Assembly (NCBI RefSeq): GCF_022397915.1 | Contig: NZ_JAKEUO010000004.1 | Span: 62,001 to 126,000 of the forward strand | Origin: Vibrio sp. Isolate34 | Lineage (GTDB): Bacteria > Pseudomonadota > Gammaproteobacteria > Enterobacterales > Vibrionaceae | DNA length: 64,000 nucleotides | Direction of reading: 5' to 3' | In this document: piece by piece, positions 1 to 10,799 of the stretch | Position numbering within the stretch: position 1 is the first letter of the stretch | Layout: every line of letters starts with the position of its first letter | Translations under genes and position numbers: made by a program | Notes under the pieces: generated by a model | The model's input: only the letters and a program-made list of their open reading frames with translations | The model's database searches: none | What the model was told of the DNA's origin: nothing

Positions 1-969
1 CATCAATCCAACCATACCAACAGGCATCTCATTCTTGACGAACATGTAGTAAGTTGCGTCTGCGACTTTGCTGCCTAAACCTTCAAGTCCCCAAGTGCTG
101 GTATCTGGATAATTTCCTGCGACAAACCAAGCAGGTAGGAACCACATTAAAGGGCCAATGATCATCAAACCACATGCTAATAGTGCTGCTTTGCGCGCAT
201 TCTTAGTGTCTTTTGATGCAATAAATCGATAAGAGTCCACCATGTTGTTGGTACTGAAAAACTGCTTAACAAAAATACAGATAAACCAACCAACAAATAG
301 GTATGAATAACTGTAGCCATCACCGATAAGTTGTTGTGTCGGTAAACCCACTTCAAGTAAGTTGCCAACACCACCTGATTTCCAAATAGCAACCATCGCA
401 GCAATAAAGGTCATGACGGTGATAATGATCATCTGCATAAAGTCAGAAGCAATAACCGCCCAGCTGCCACCAACCAAAGAAATAAATAGAACAACCAGCC
501 CCGCACCTACGATAGTCTGTTCTAAAGGGACGCCAATTACGGCGCTAGTGAAAACGGCTAAACCATTCAACCAAATCGCAGCTTGCAGCACACTTAGGGG
601 AACATTCGCCCATGTAAATACTTGCTCATTGACACGCCCAAGACGTAAACGAACACCTTGGATCGGGCTGATCACACGCATTTGGCGGGCTTTCGCCGCA
701 AAGAAAAGGTAATTGACAAAATATCCAAGGGCGTTAGCGAAAAAAACAATCGCAACTGACATACCACTAGTCAGTGCTTTTCCCATCAGACCGGTGAATG
801 TCATGGCACTCAGCGCCATCATGAAGGCGCTAGAACCGACCATCCACCAAAGCATCTTACCACCGCCTCGAAAGTACTCGCTCGTGTTCTCTGCGGCAGA
901 ACGAAACACCCAACCCAACCCGATAAGGAAGGCGAAGTACCCTAAAACTATAATTACATCAATGTCCAT
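1..969 (-). CDS. Sodium:solute symporter family permease (3' end outside window)
   Basis: The reading frame runs open from an ATG at 969 to the window edge, giving 323 residues with no stop. It begins MDIDVIIVLGYFAFLIGLGW and contains the SSS-family N-terminal block FRGGGKMLWWMVGSSAFMMA, followed by several long hydrophobic helices and conserved small-residue stretches such as LVGGSWAVIASDFMQ. This is the Na+-coupled solute symporter (SSS) family, which imports sugars, amino acids or organic acids across the inner membrane. The substrate cannot be told. Family members are usually 450-570 residues, so roughly a third is missing. It diverges from a LysR regulator 176 bp away, which may control it. 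Confidence 0.85.
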   Translation of the reverse strand, partial: MDIDVIIVLGYFAFLIGLGWVFRSAAENTSEYFRGGGKMLWWMVGSSAFMMALSAMTFTGLMGKALTSGMSVAIVFFANALGYFVNYLFFAAKARQMRVISPIQGVRLRLGRVNEQVFTWANVPLSVLQAAIWLNGLAVFTSAVIGVPLEQTIVGAGLVVLFISLVGGSWAVIASDFMQMIIITVMTFIAAMVAIWKSGGVGNLLEVGLPTQQLIGDGYSYSYLFVGWFICIFVKQFFSTNNMVDSYRFIASKDTKNARKAALLACGLMIIGPLMWFLPAWFVAGNYPDTSTWGLEGLGSKVADATYYMFVKNEMPVGMVGLM

Positions 970-1145
970 TTTTTTGTTTCCTGTTTTGTAGGGAGGTACG
1001 CACATCTCATGCAATTCGACACGCTCTAATCGACATGTTTTAGAAACAACTGAGACTTACACCATAAACAAAACTAAACGAGCTTAAACAAAGTTGGAAA
1101 TAGCATTAATGTATAACAATAATACAAAAATAAAATAGGTACTCG

Positions 1146-2051
1146 ATGGATCTGAAAACACTCACCACTTTTGTCACAGTTGCGCATTTGAAGAATTTCA
1201 CAGCAGCCGCTAGAGAACTTCACACGGTACAGCCGACCGTGTCTCGTCATATTTCTGATCTAGAAAATGAACTGCAAACAAAGCTGTTTGATCGCACGAC
1301 CCATCAGGTGGATCTGACTCCATCAGGGGAACGATTACTGCCAGAAGCACTACACATCATTGAGAATGATCAACGAGTAAAGTCCGTAATCAAGCAAATA
1401 GATTCTGATGAACATCAAGAAATTAAAGTAGGATATCTTGCTACGGCGTGCACTTTTTTCCTTCCGGAACTGATTAACCGATTTCGCGACAGGCACACCA
1501 ATGCCCAATTGCGTCTGTATGAAATGACACCTGCTGAGCAAATTGAGGCCATGGTCGACAATAAAGTTGATATCGTTTTCAGTCGTGAAAGCCATCACTT
1601 AGACGAAAGTTATTTTTCTTCTTATCTTGTCTACGAAGACAGCTTGACGGCACTCCTACCCCGAAATCATTCTCTCGTGGCTAAAAAAAGCATCGACATA
1701 GAAGAGCTCAAAAATGAAAGCCTTCATCTATTTCATCGCAATGAATGGTTAGGTGTTTATGAGAGAATCATTCGGGTTTGCAGGGAAAACGGTTTTGCGC
1801 CCAATGTCGTTGGAAATCCAATGAATATGCGTCACTTGGTTACGACCATCTCTTCAGGGTTAGGTATCTCCATCGTCCCTCGGTGCATTAAATTTATCGC
1901 CGACGATAGTTGCGTGTGCAGACCAATCAACCAAATCGACATTCAATTACCTTTGACGGCCTATTTCCGTAAATACAACAAAAGCCGTATTGTCGATGAA
2001 TTTATTTCGCACACTATTGCTGAGAGTACCAAAATTCAAACTATGCTTTAA
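1146..2051 (+). CDS. LysR-family transcriptional regulator
   Basis: A 301-residue protein of normal LysR length. Residues 1-60 form the winged HTH (FTAAARELHTVQPTVSRHIS, then LENELQTKLFDR). Residues from about 90 form the periplasmic-binding-like effector domain, starting KVGYLATACTFFLPELINRF, which resembles BenM/CatM-type members. LysR proteins usually activate a divergently transcribed neighbour. Here the neighbour is the symporter ending at 969, so control of that transporter is the natural inference. The effector is unknown. Confidence 0.9.
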   Translation: MDLKTLTTFVTVAHLKNFTAAARELHTVQPTVSRHISDLENELQTKLFDRTTHQVDLTPSGERLLPEALHIIENDQRVKSVIKQIDSDEHQEIKVGYLATACTFFLPELINRFRDRHTNAQLRLYEMTPAEQIEAMVDNKVDIVFSRESHHLDESYFSSYLVYEDSLTALLPRNHSLVAKKSIDIEELKNESLHLFHRNEWLGVYERIIRVCRENGFAPNVVGNPMNMRHLVTTISSGLGISIVPRCIKFIADDSCVCRPINQIDIQLPLTAYFRKYNKSRIVDEFISHTIAESTKIQTML

Positions 2052-2091
2052 AATAAAAACAAGGTTCGTTGCAGATTTACAAGAATGATAA

Positions 2092-2322
2092 AAGAGACAA
2101 CTCGCGTCCCGAACGTCAGACTCGACTAATGAGATAATCAAAGTGGTAGAAGAAAACCAGAAGCTCATCAACGAAGTGACCACCATGATGGCTGAAATGT
2201 CGTCCATTACGGAAGAAGGCAATGCCAAGATTACCCAAGTATCGACCGTCATGGATGAGATCCATAAAGGTGCAGAGAATGTTTCGAGCACGGTAAGGAA
2301 TCTTTCTAATAGCCAGCAATAA
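2092..2322 (+). pseudogene. Remnant of a methyl-accepting chemotaxis protein
   Basis: A frame without a start codon encodes KRQLASRTSDSTNEI followed by about 60 residues of helical, heptad-like sequence. The LASRTSDSTNEI stretch matches the segment just after the conserved hairpin tip of MCP signalling domains (usually L-A-x-R-T-x-x-S-T-x-E-I). Everything upstream (sensor, membrane segments, HAMP) is absent. The frame ends in a 10-bp tandem repeat whose TAA supplies the stop. It is read as a decayed 3' piece of a receptor gene and is probably not translated. Confidence 0.6.
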
Positions 2323-2350
2323 CCAGCAATAACCAACAATAACCAGCAAT
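2311..2350 (+). repeat. 10-bp tandem repeat, 4 units
   Basis: Four units of AACCAGCAAT (first unit AGCCAGCAAT, third AACCAACAAT) lie head to tail. The junction of units one and two creates the TAA that ends the chemotaxis-receptor remnant. Confidence 0.85.
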
Positions 2351-2498
2351 TTAAGAGCTGGAACTCTGTCATTGAAGGCTAATAAACGACAGGTACATAG
2401 CGGTTCTAACCAAGTAAATGCTTTGCGGAAAGGCGGAAAGGCTGATAGTTCGAATAGAGCTGTAAATTTTCGCAGGGCTCCTTATTTGCTCGACATCT

Positions 2499-2562
2499 TA
2501 TTTGTTAGATGTCCTATTTGTTAGATGTCCTATTTGTTAGATGGCTTATTTGCTGAATGTCT
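2499..2562 (+). repeat. 16-bp tandem repeat, 4 units
   Basis: Units of TATTTGTTAGATGTCC: two exact copies followed by two degenerate ones (TATTTGTTAGATGGCT, TATTTGCTGAATGTCT). It lies between the receptor remnant and the groEL terminator. The remaining sequence of the 2323-2646 gap shows nothing else recognisable. Confidence 0.8.
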
Positions 2563-2577
2563 TAGAAAATAGAAACT

Positions 2578-2616
2578 AAAAAAGCCCCGTAAACACAAGG
2601 TTTACGGGGCTTTTCA
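2578..2616 (-). terminator. Rho-independent terminator of groESL
   Basis: Perfect stem AAAGCCCCGTAAAC / GTTTACGGGGCTTT with a 5-nt loop and A/T runs on both sides. It lies 31 bp beyond the groEL stop. The A tract on the other side means it can work in either direction. Confidence 0.9.
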
Positions 2617-2646
2617 GACTTTATAGGATTAAGCCAGGGGGATGAT

Positions 2647-4317
<1,671 letters not shown>

Positions 4318-4483
4318 TTATGGTTAGCGCTTCGTTTTGGTTATACCGAATCAGCCTTCAGTGAAGCTCTCCGGCCACCAATCGGCTTGATCTATATTCC
4401 TTTTCAGAAATGACAGAATCACGATATATAGCCAAGCACCCTGGTTTTTAAAACGAAGCCGTCTGATTGGGTCGGAGTACGAG

Positions 4484-4774
4484 TTACTCGACGATCGCCA
4501 TGATGTCGTTTTCAGACATGATCAGAACTTCTTTGCCGTCGATTTTTTCTGACTTAGTACCGTAACCTTCAGCAAAGATAACAGTATCGCCAACTTTTAC
4601 GTCCAACGGTTGCACTGAACCGTTTTCTAGAATACGGCCTTTGCCAACAGCTAGAATGATACCGCGAGTCGATTTTTCTGCGGCAGAACCAGTTAGAACG
4701 ATGCCACCAGCAGATTTAGATTCAACTTCTTGGCGCTCAACGATAACTCGGTCATGTAGAGGACGGATATTCAT
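4484..4774 (-). CDS. groS: 10-kDa co-chaperonin GroES
   Basis: 96 residues starting [20 protein letters not shown] and ending [10 protein letters not shown], the complete GroES fold including the mobile loop ([18 protein letters not shown]). An in-frame extension of about 46 codons is possible. The ATG at 4774 is chosen because AGGAG lies just upstream and the N terminus matches the family. GroES caps the GroEL ring. It is the first gene of the groES-groEL operon, with a sigma-32-type promoter about 70 bp upstream. Confidence 0.98.
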   Translation of the reverse strand: MNIRPLHDRVIVERQEVESKSAGGIVLTGSAAEKSTRGIILAVGKGRILENGSVQPLDVKVGDTVIFAEGYGTKSEKIDGKEVLIMSENDIMAIVE

Positions 4775-4845
4775 CGGTCTTATCTCCTGATAATTTCCAT
4801 TTAAATTTTGATAGTTGCCACGATTTGCGTGGGTCAAACAATATG

Positions 4846-4871
4846 TTGGGGACAATGTGATGAATCCCAAG
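4846..4871 (-). promoter_or_regulatory. Sigma-32 (heat-shock) type promoter of groESL
   Basis: On the minus strand CTTGGG (4871-4866) is followed after 14 nt by CCCCAA (4851-4846). This is close to the RpoH consensus CTTGAA-N13/14-CCCCAT. Position upstream of groS fits heat-shock control. Assignment is by eye. Confidence 0.6.
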
Positions 4872-4992
4872 GGGGAAAGGAAAAAATTGTGAGTTAAAGT
4901 GCAGATTCTCACCCCTCATCTTTCCCTGCTTTTCGTTTACTCGTATCCCACATCTGTTTATCCTACGCTTTTAGATTATATCGGCGTTTTAC

Positions 4993-6336
4993 ATGCAAGA
5001 TAAACACGGGCTTCTTACAGCCCCGATAGCAGACACTCTACGCACGATGACCATACCGACTATCTTCGGTATGGTCGCGATCTTGATGTTTAATCTTGTT
5101 GATACCTTCTTTATCTCATTGCTCGGCACACAAGCTCTTGCTGCCGTAAGCTTCACCTTTCCAGTCACCTTCGCCATCAACTGCATTACCATGGGTATAG
5201 GCATTGGCTTGTCGACATGTATTGGAAGGTTATTGGGCCAAGGCAATGCGCAAAATGCGGCTCGTTTTACTTGCCACGGCTTATTGCTTGCGGTGCTTCT
5301 TGTTGGTTTTGCATCAACACTGGGGCTTACAACCCTAGAGCCTATGTTTACACTGTTGGGAGCTGAACCTGAGTTACTGCCACTGATATCCGAATACATG
5401 ACAGTCTGGTATTTAGCGATACCACTACTTGTGATTCCAATGGCAGGCAACAGCGCAATACGAGCGAGTGGTGATACCAAAACCCCCGCTAAGATCATGA
5501 TGCTGGCCGGCCTGATTAATGGCATTCTCGACCCGCTGCTGATCTTCGGTTACGGGCCTTTTCCTGAACTAGGAATTCAAGGTGCAGCCATTGCTAGCGG
5601 ATTCAGTTGGTTTGGTGCCTTGTGTGGTTCACTGTATGTGTTAACCATTCGAGAAAAGCTGCTTGCTCCACCCAAACTAAAAAGCATCATCACTGACTGG
5701 AAACAGATCTTAACCATCGGTACTCCAGCTGCACTTTCCAATGCCCTGAATCCACTTGCTGGCGCCATTATCATGATGATGTTAGCCAAACAAGGGACAG
5801 AAGCCGTGGCGGCATACGGCGCTGCCCAACGTATTGAATCCATTTTGATCATCGTGTTGATGTCTCTGACCTCGGCTCTCACGCCTTTCATGGCGCAAAA
5901 CTTTGGCGCTGATAATCCACAACGCAGTTTTAAAGCGCTGTTCTTAAGCATGCGTTTTGCTGTCTTATTTCAAGGTTTGATTTTCTTAATGATGGTGCCA
6001 TTGAGCATCCCTTTGGCTGCCCTCTTTTCTCAAGAAGAATCCGTACGAGGCATCTTGTGGCATTACCTGTTAGTTGTCCCGTTTAGCTATGGATTCCAAG
6101 GCATTGTAATGATGCTGATCAGTGCCATGAATGCGATGCACCAACCACTCAAAGCCTTTCAATGGAGCTTCATGCGCCTGTTTGTATTCACACTACCGTT
6201 CGCTTGGATAGGCAGCCAAATTGATGGTGTCGAAGGGCTGTTTATCGGCTTAGCGCTAGGAAACGTCATGGGCGGTATTTCAGGGTACTTGTTTGCGCTT
6301 CGTATAAGGGTTAAAGCAGATGCAGGATGCGAGTAA
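4993..6336 (+). CDS. MATE-family multidrug/cation efflux protein
   Basis: A 447-residue, strongly hydrophobic protein with about 12 predicted membrane segments in two related halves. It shows MATE landmarks such as MFNLVDTFFISLLGTQALAA near the N terminus and PMAGNSAIRASGDTKTP near residue 155. MATE proteins export drugs or metabolites in exchange for Na+ or H+. The start at 4993 has no strong ribosome site. The C terminus KADAGCE and its stop are encoded by one copy of the dispersed 'GATGCGAGTAA' repeat, so the tail may have been altered by the repeat. Substrate unknown. Confidence 0.9.
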   Translation: MQDKHGLLTAPIADTLRTMTIPTIFGMVAILMFNLVDTFFISLLGTQALAAVSFTFPVTFAINCITMGIGIGLSTCIGRLLGQGNAQNAARFTCHGLLLAVLLVGFASTLGLTTLEPMFTLLGAEPELLPLISEYMTVWYLAIPLLVIPMAGNSAIRASGDTKTPAKIMMLAGLINGILDPLLIFGYGPFPELGIQGAAIASGFSWFGALCGSLYVLTIREKLLAPPKLKSIITDWKQILTIGTPAALSNALNPLAGAIIMMMLAKQGTEAVAAYGAAQRIESILIIVLMSLTSALTPFMAQNFGADNPQRSFKALFLSMRFAVLFQGLIFLMMVPLSIPLAALFSQEESVRGILWHYLLVVPFSYGFQGIVMMLISAMNAMHQPLKAFQWSFMRLFVFTLPFAWIGSQIDGVEGLFIGLALGNVMGGISGYLFALRIRVKADAGCE

Positions 6337-6366
6337 CCGAGATGCGAAAGGATAAAAAGTAACAGC
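6318..6366 (+). repeat. Copy of dispersed 'GATGCGAGTAACGAG' repeat
   Basis: GCAGATGCAGGATGCGAGTAACCGAGATGCGAAAGG-type sequence (positions 6318-6353) followed by an A-rich tract with a second CAGATA. It overlaps the last codons of the MATE gene and supplies its stop. Related copies are listed near 7600, 36890, 37676, 37930, 38070, 61150 and 62398. Confidence 0.75.
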
Positions 6367-6395
6367 AGATAAAAGACCAGAAGAAGGAATATCAC

Positions 6396-6881
6396 ATGGA
6401 AGACACCACATACAAAATGCTCTACGAAGCGCCGATTGGTAAGATGATCATTGTTAGTGATGGCGTATCGATTATAGAAATCGACCATGTGAACCACGAT
6501 GAGACGATTGATTGCAATCCCGATGAATTATGCCTCAAGGTATCTCGCCAGCTAGACGAGTATTTTGCTGGTCAACGAACTGAATTTGATTTGCCATTGA
6601 GAGCGACAAAAGGCACGGACTTTCAAAAATCAGCTTGGCGGGCTCTCACTTCTATTCCTTATGGCGAAACCATTAGTTACGGTGAACAAGCGAAAAGAAT
6701 GGATAACCCAAAAGCAGTAAGAGCAGTGGGTGGTGCGAACGGCAAGAACCCGTTTAGCATCGTAGTCCCATGTCACCGAGTGATTGGTGCAAATGGGACA
6801 TTAACTGGCTACACCGGCGGCATGAACCGCAAAGAGTGGTTACTCGACTTTGAGCGTTCGGTTATAGATAGAACGCAATAA
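6396..6881 (+). CDS. ogt: Methylated-DNA-protein-cysteine S-methyltransferase
   Basis: A 161-residue O6-alkylguanine-DNA alkyltransferase. The acceptor motif PCHRV is present with the reactive Cys at residue 126, preceded by the conserved GGANGKNP loop (asparagine hinge near 115) and the HTH region YGETISYGEQAKRM. The enzyme transfers alkyl groups from O6-guanine (or O4-thymine) to itself in a suicide reaction. Length and lack of an Ada regulatory domain make it an Ogt-type protein. It starts 59 bp after the MATE gene, with AGAAGGAA upstream of the ATG. Confidence 0.92.
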   Translation: MEDTTYKMLYEAPIGKMIIVSDGVSIIEIDHVNHDETIDCNPDELCLKVSRQLDEYFAGQRTEFDLPLRATKGTDFQKSAWRALTSIPYGETISYGEQAKRMDNPKAVRAVGGANGKNPFSIVVPCHRVIGANGTLTGYTGGMNRKEWLLDFERSVIDRTQ

Positions 6882-6989
6882 GCCTTATCACGCTAGATCG
6901 ATAATATAAAAGTTCACCATCAAGAAGTGCCGTTGTCATCAGACTAAATATAGTCTACATTTAAACTTCTACATTAAGAGATAATGATA

Positions 6990-7241
6990 ATGTCCACTGA
7001 AACGATAAGTTACTTAAAAAAGCACGCGGCTAACCTCGATTTATCAGAGCCTATGACCATTACTCAAAATGGTAAACCCGCTTATACGATTGAATCTTAT
7101 GAAGATCGAAAGCGTAGAGATGAAGCTATAGCGCTAATGAAACTATTGTCGTTTTCTATTGATGATGAAAAATATGGCCGAGTAAACTCCAGCTCTCAGA
7201 TTCGAGATAAACTGGCAAAGCGTAAACAATCGGTTCAATAA
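6990..7241 (+). CDS. Antitoxin of a type II toxin-antitoxin pair (Phd/YefM-like)
   Basis: 83 residues starting MSTETISYLKKHAANLDLSEP, followed by MTITQNGKPAYTIESYEDRKRR. This resembles the N-terminal DNA-binding fold of Phd/YefM-type antitoxins, with a charged C-terminal tail (RDKLAKRKQ) that would wrap the toxin. An ATG at 6984 is also in frame. 6990 is preferred because AAGAG lies at better spacing. It lies one base ahead of the toxin gene. Such antitoxins neutralise the partner and repress their own promoter. No cassette attC site or integron context is visible. Confidence 0.75.
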   Translation: MSTETISYLKKHAANLDLSEPMTITQNGKPAYTIESYEDRKRRDEAIALMKLLSFSIDDEKYGRVNSSSQIRDKLAKRKQSVQ

Positions 7242-7242
7242 T

Positions 7243-7590
7243 ATGCCCACCATCGAGTACACAGACACCTTTGAACAATTACTTGATGCTTTAATTAATT
7301 ACTTAAGTGATTATTCGAGTGATGAGTCTGTCATTGAACGCATAGAAGCTCTTCTCGACCGATTTGAAGCCTTAGTCTCTGATAACCCTCATGCTGCAAA
7401 CATTGCCCCTTCTCTACTAGAACTCGGAGTGAAAAACTTTCGCGAATTTCACCTCGATAGTTTTCGTATTATCTACCGAACGTTACCGACAGCTCATCCG
7501 AAAGAAACGAGAGTAATTGTAGATGTGATCGCATTGCAAAAACAAAACTTAGAACAACTGCTCATTCAACACTGCATACTCTACAAATAA
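7243..7590 (+). CDS. RelE/ParE-superfamily toxin
   Basis: 115 residues. The middle and end show the RelE/ParE pattern: helical N terminus (EQLLDALINYLSDY), then VKNFREFHLDSFRIIYRTLP and a final strand RVIVDVIALQKQNLEQLL, where the R-I-I-Y-R segment is typical. The start ATG follows the antitoxin stop by one base, so translation is coupled. Members either cleave ribosome-bound mRNA (RelE) or poison gyrase (ParE). The sequence does not decide which. The gene is followed by a repeat copy and a strong terminator. Confidence 0.78.
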   Translation: MPTIEYTDTFEQLLDALINYLSDYSSDESVIERIEALLDRFEALVSDNPHAANIAPSLLELGVKNFREFHLDSFRIIYRTLPTAHPKETRVIVDVIALQKQNLEQLLIQHCILYK

Positions 7591-7596
7591 CGTTTA

Positions 7597-7631
7597 GCTC
7601 TTCGAATCCCGTTTACCCGTATCTCGCATCT
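7597..7631 (-). repeat. Copy of dispersed 'GATGCGAGTAACGAG' repeat (inverted)
   Basis: TTCGAATCCCGTTTACCCG followed by TATCTCGCATCT. Read on the minus strand this gives the AGATGCGAGATACGGGTAAAC form of the family. It sits directly between the toxin stop and the terminator. Confidence 0.7.
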
Positions 7632-7668
7632 AAAAAAAGCCCGCACTTTAAAGTGCGGGCTTTCAAAA
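7632..7668. terminator. Bidirectional terminator between toxin gene and gpmI
   Basis: Uninterrupted palindrome AAAGCCCGCACTTT / AAAGTGCGGGCTTT flanked by A and T runs. It serves the convergent toxin and gpmI genes. Confidence 0.9.
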
Positions 7669-7712
7669 TCGTTAAAGCTCAACGTGAACCGCTGAGCCAA
7701 ACAACTATTTAA

Positions 7713-9245
7713 CTACTTAACGAGCACGTCACCTGACATTTCAGCCGGGATTGCGATACCAGATAGAGAAAGCATCGTTGGTGCTAGGTCAGACAGCTTA
7801 CCGCCTTCTTTAAACTCAACGTCTTTGTTACCCACATAGATAAGTGGCACTGGTAGGTTAGTGTGCGCTGTGTGGATGCCGCCCGTTTCTGGGTTTACCA
7901 TCATTTCCGCGTTACCGTGGTCTGCTGTGATAAGCAGTTGGCCATCGGCTTCTTTGATTGCTTCAACTACTTTACCAAGACACTCATCTAGAGACTCTAC
8001 TGCTTTAACCGCTGCATCGTAAACGCCCGTATGGCCAACCATGTCACAGTTAGGGAAGTTACAAACGATAGCGTCGTATTTACCGCCTTTGATTGCTGCA
8101 ACTAGCTTTTCAGTCAGCTCTGGTGCGCTCATTTCAGGTTGTAGGTCATAAGTCGCTACTTTTGGAGAAGCAACAAGCTGACGCTCTTCGCCTTCAAACT
8201 CGTCTTCGATACCGCCATTGAAGAAGAAAGTCACGTGCGCGTATTTCTCTGTTTCAGAGATACGTAGCTGCGTTTTGCCTTCTTTCGATAGCCATTCACC
8301 GTAAGTGTTCTCTAGAGAAGCCGGTGGGAATGCACATAGAAGTGGGATGTCTGCTGCGTATTGAGTCAGCATCACGAAATCGATCGCTGGGAATACACTG
8401 CGCTCAAAACCGTCAAAATCAGGCACGAATGCACGCGTGATCTCACGAGCACGGTCAGCACGGTAGTTCATGAAGATAACTGCATCGCCATCAACGATAG
8501 CGGCAGACTCTTCGCCTTCTGCTTTGATTTCCGTCGCTTTAACGAACTCATCGTTTTCATCACGAGCGTAAGCCGCTTCTAGGCCAGCAACCGCCGTGTC
8601 GAACGTGAACTCTGCTTTTGCTTGAGTCAGCAGGTCGTAAGATTCTTGAACGCGATCCCAGTTGTTATCACGGTCCATTGCGTAGTAACGACCAATAAGC
8701 GAAGCCACACGGCCTTTGCCTAGCTTAGCGAATAGCGCTTGGAAACGTGCCAGTGTGTTTTCTGCGCTACGTGGTGGTGTATCACGACCGTCTAGGAAAG
8801 CGTGTAGGTAGATTTTCTCTGCGCCACGCTCTGCTGCCATTTCAACCGCTGCGTAGATGTGATCTTCATGAGAGTGAACGCCACCTGGAGACATAAGACC
8901 CATGATGTGAACCGCTTTCTCAGCTTTCACCGCTTTATCGATAGCGTTCACTAGCGTTTCAGTTTGGCCGAACTCGCCGTCTGAAATTGACTTAGTAATA
9001 CGAGTAAGATCTTGGTATACCACGCGACCGGCACCGATGTTGGTGTGACCCACTTCAGAGTTACCCATTTGGCCATCAGGTAGGCCTACATCTAAGCCAG
9101 AAGCAGAGATTAGCGTGTTAGGTTGGTTAGCAATAAGACCGTCGATTACTGGTGTTTTAGCGTTCGCGATAGCGTTGTCTTGGTTGTCTTCACGGTAACC
9201 GTAACCGTCAAGGATCACTAGAGCCATTGGCTTCTTAGCTGACAT
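7713..9245 (-). CDS. gpmI: 2,3-bisphosphoglycerate-independent phosphoglycerate mutase
   Basis: A 510-residue protein when started at [20 protein letters not shown]. An upstream in-frame ATG at 9263 would add six residues, but the inner start matches the family and has GAGG nearby. It has the metal-binding VILDGYG, the phosphoserine site [15 protein letters not shown] (Ser63) and the second metal motif [11 protein letters not shown]. It interconverts 3- and 2-phosphoglycerate in glycolysis, using Mn2+. In E. coli gpmM lies next to envC. Here the two are about 52 kb apart with the polysaccharide region between them. Confidence 0.97.
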   Translation of the reverse strand: MSAKKPMALVILDGYGYREDNQDNAIANAKTPVIDGLIANQPNTLISASGLDVGLPDGQMGNSEVGHTNIGAGRVVYQDLTRITKSISDGEFGQTETLVNAIDKAVKAEKAVHIMGLMSPGGVHSHEDHIYAAVEMAAERGAEKIYLHAFLDGRDTPPRSAENTLARFQALFAKLGKGRVASLIGRYYAMDRDNNWDRVQESYDLLTQAKAEFTFDTAVAGLEAAYARDENDEFVKATEIKAEGEESAAIVDGDAVIFMNYRADRAREITRAFVPDFDGFERSVFPAIDFVMLTQYAADIPLLCAFPPASLENTYGEWLSKEGKTQLRISETEKYAHVTFFFNGGIEDEFEGEERQLVASPKVATYDLQPEMSAPELTEKLVAAIKGGKYDAIVCNFPNCDMVGHTGVYDAAVKAVESLDECLGKVVEAIKEADGQLLITADHGNAEMMVNPETGGIHTAHTNLPVPLIYVGNKDVEFKEGGKLSDLAPTMLSLSGIAIPAEMSGDVLVK

Positions 9246-9595
9246 AGGACTGACCTCGTTCAATTCAAAATAAATCGGTATAAAAACAAATTAGCGTAAT
9301 TTTACTACAGTTTACAGTCAAAACTGTAGTGGAAGATCAAGAAAGGGCGCAGGTAGGCGGATCGGATGTGAAAAAAAATGTCATTTTGTATTTAAGACTT
9401 CGATACAGCATTAGAAACCAGACTACGCAACACGTCGCACCTACCATTCTCTGGCTACATTAAATTACATATTAAAACCTAATCTCACACTCAAGACACA
9501 ATGGACAAAACATACTCAACTGAGTGTACACACCAATGACTTTAACGTAATATACACGCAAATAAAATTATCATAAAAACTGGCTAGAGTTCATT
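9246..9595. other. Intergenic gap with an inverted repeat, no gene seen
   Basis: A 350-bp divergent gap between gpmI and the first wecA-like gene. At 9305-9329 there is a CTACAGTTT / AAACTGTAG inverted repeat with a 7-nt loop, about 60 bp upstream of gpmI, which could be an operator. No further coding or RNA feature was recognised. The gap must contain both divergent promoters. Confidence 0.5.
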
Positions 9596-10660
9596 ATGTT
9601 ATTAGAGCTATCATTTGTTGGCTTCTTCTCCTTTTCCTCACTCTTTTTGATGCGAAAAGTCGCTAAAGCGGTAGGTTTAGTCGATAAACCCAATGAGAGG
9701 AAGTTGCATAACGGCGCAATCCCACTTGTCGGAGGCATTGCGATCAGCTTATCGATCAGCCAGTATCTCGTTACCCACCCAGATGTCATCCCGCATAGTG
9801 AGGTCTTTTTGGCCTCTATCGCAGCGCTGATTGTTATCGGTGCCCTTGATGACAAATTCGATATCAGTTTCAAGATCCGCCTTATTGTTCAAGCCATTCT
9901 CTCCATTTGCATGATGTACTTTGCCGATCTTCGATTGGAAAACATCGGTAACCTTTTCGGGCTTGGTGATTTGCATTTGGGTTTTCTTAGCCCAGTCATC
10001 ACTATTCTAGCGGTGATCGGCGCAATCAATGCCTTTAATATGGTGGACGGTATTGATGGTTTGCTCGGTGGGCTTGCTATTGTGACTCTGGGTGCTATTG
10101 CGATATTACTGCAAGTCGACAGCCAGTATGGCTTAGCGTACTTGTGCGTGGTGTTTATTGTTGCGATTATTCCTTATATCTTAATGAACCTCGGTATTCT
10201 TGGGCGAGAACGTAAAGTCTTTATGGGCGATGCGGGCAGCATGATGATTGGCTTTACCGTTATTTGGTTACTGCTCGGCGCAAGTCAAGATCCATCAGAA
10301 TCACTGATGCGCCCTATTACCGCCTTATGGTTAATTGCAGTGCCGCTTATGGATATGGCCGCGATCATGTTCAGACGAGTAAGACGTGGCGTATCGCCAT
10401 TCAAGCCCGACAGAGAACACTTACACCACATATTCCAACGCCTGGGTTGTACACCTCGCCAAACCCTCGCCATTATTTGTGCCATTGCCAGCAGCTTTGC
10501 AGGGTTTGGTATCTACGGTGAATTTCTAGAAATCGCTGAATCAACCATGTTCATCTTATTTCTGGTTTGCTTTGCTTCTTATACCGTCGCGATGAGTTAT
10601 GTTTGGCGTATTACCAGTTGGGTTAGACGCTGTCGTAACCTTCCCGAAAAAGTGTATTAA
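9596..10660 (+). CDS. wecA: WecA-type undecaprenyl-phosphate sugar-1-phosphate transferase (copy 1)
   Basis: A 354-residue polytopic protein of the PNPT family. It has the early GLVDKPNERK block, the DD motif (IGALDDKFD, Asp85-Asp86), NAFNMVDGIDGLLGG, the catalytic MGDAGSMMIG and the HLHH cytoplasmic motif (REHLHHIFQRLG). WecA-type enzymes move GlcNAc-1-phosphate (or a related sugar phosphate) from a UDP donor to undecaprenyl phosphate. This is the first lipid-linked step of O-antigen, enterobacterial common antigen or capsule assembly. The gene stands alone and ends at its own terminator. A second, diverged copy lies at 15530. Confidence 0.92.
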   Translation: MLLELSFVGFFSFSSLFLMRKVAKAVGLVDKPNERKLHNGAIPLVGGIAISLSISQYLVTHPDVIPHSEVFLASIAALIVIGALDDKFDISFKIRLIVQAILSICMMYFADLRLENIGNLFGLGDLHLGFLSPVITILAVIGAINAFNMVDGIDGLLGGLAIVTLGAIAILLQVDSQYGLAYLCVVFIVAIIPYILMNLGILGRERKVFMGDAGSMMIGFTVIWLLLGASQDPSESLMRPITALWLIAVPLMDMAAIMFRRVRRGVSPFKPDREHLHHIFQRLGCTPRQTLAIICAIASSFAGFGIYGEFLEIAESTMFILFLVCFASYTVAMSYVWRITSWVRRCRNLPEKVY

Positions 10661-10799
10661 ATATTCTTCACGAGTAGGGCTATTTGAAGCTACAGTCGTT
10701 CGTGACAAGAATACAGGCGCGCGTGACAAGCAAGCTTGGGCTGCGACTATAAACCTTGTGTGGTTATAAAACGCTTACGTCACTGTCGATATTCAATTG

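Noticed and set aside
1947..2372. 141-codon minus-strand frame over the LysR 3' end
   Set aside because: Antisense to LysR and to the receptor remnant; its start region (NCWLLLVIAGYCWLLER) is the translation of the 10-bp tandem repeat.
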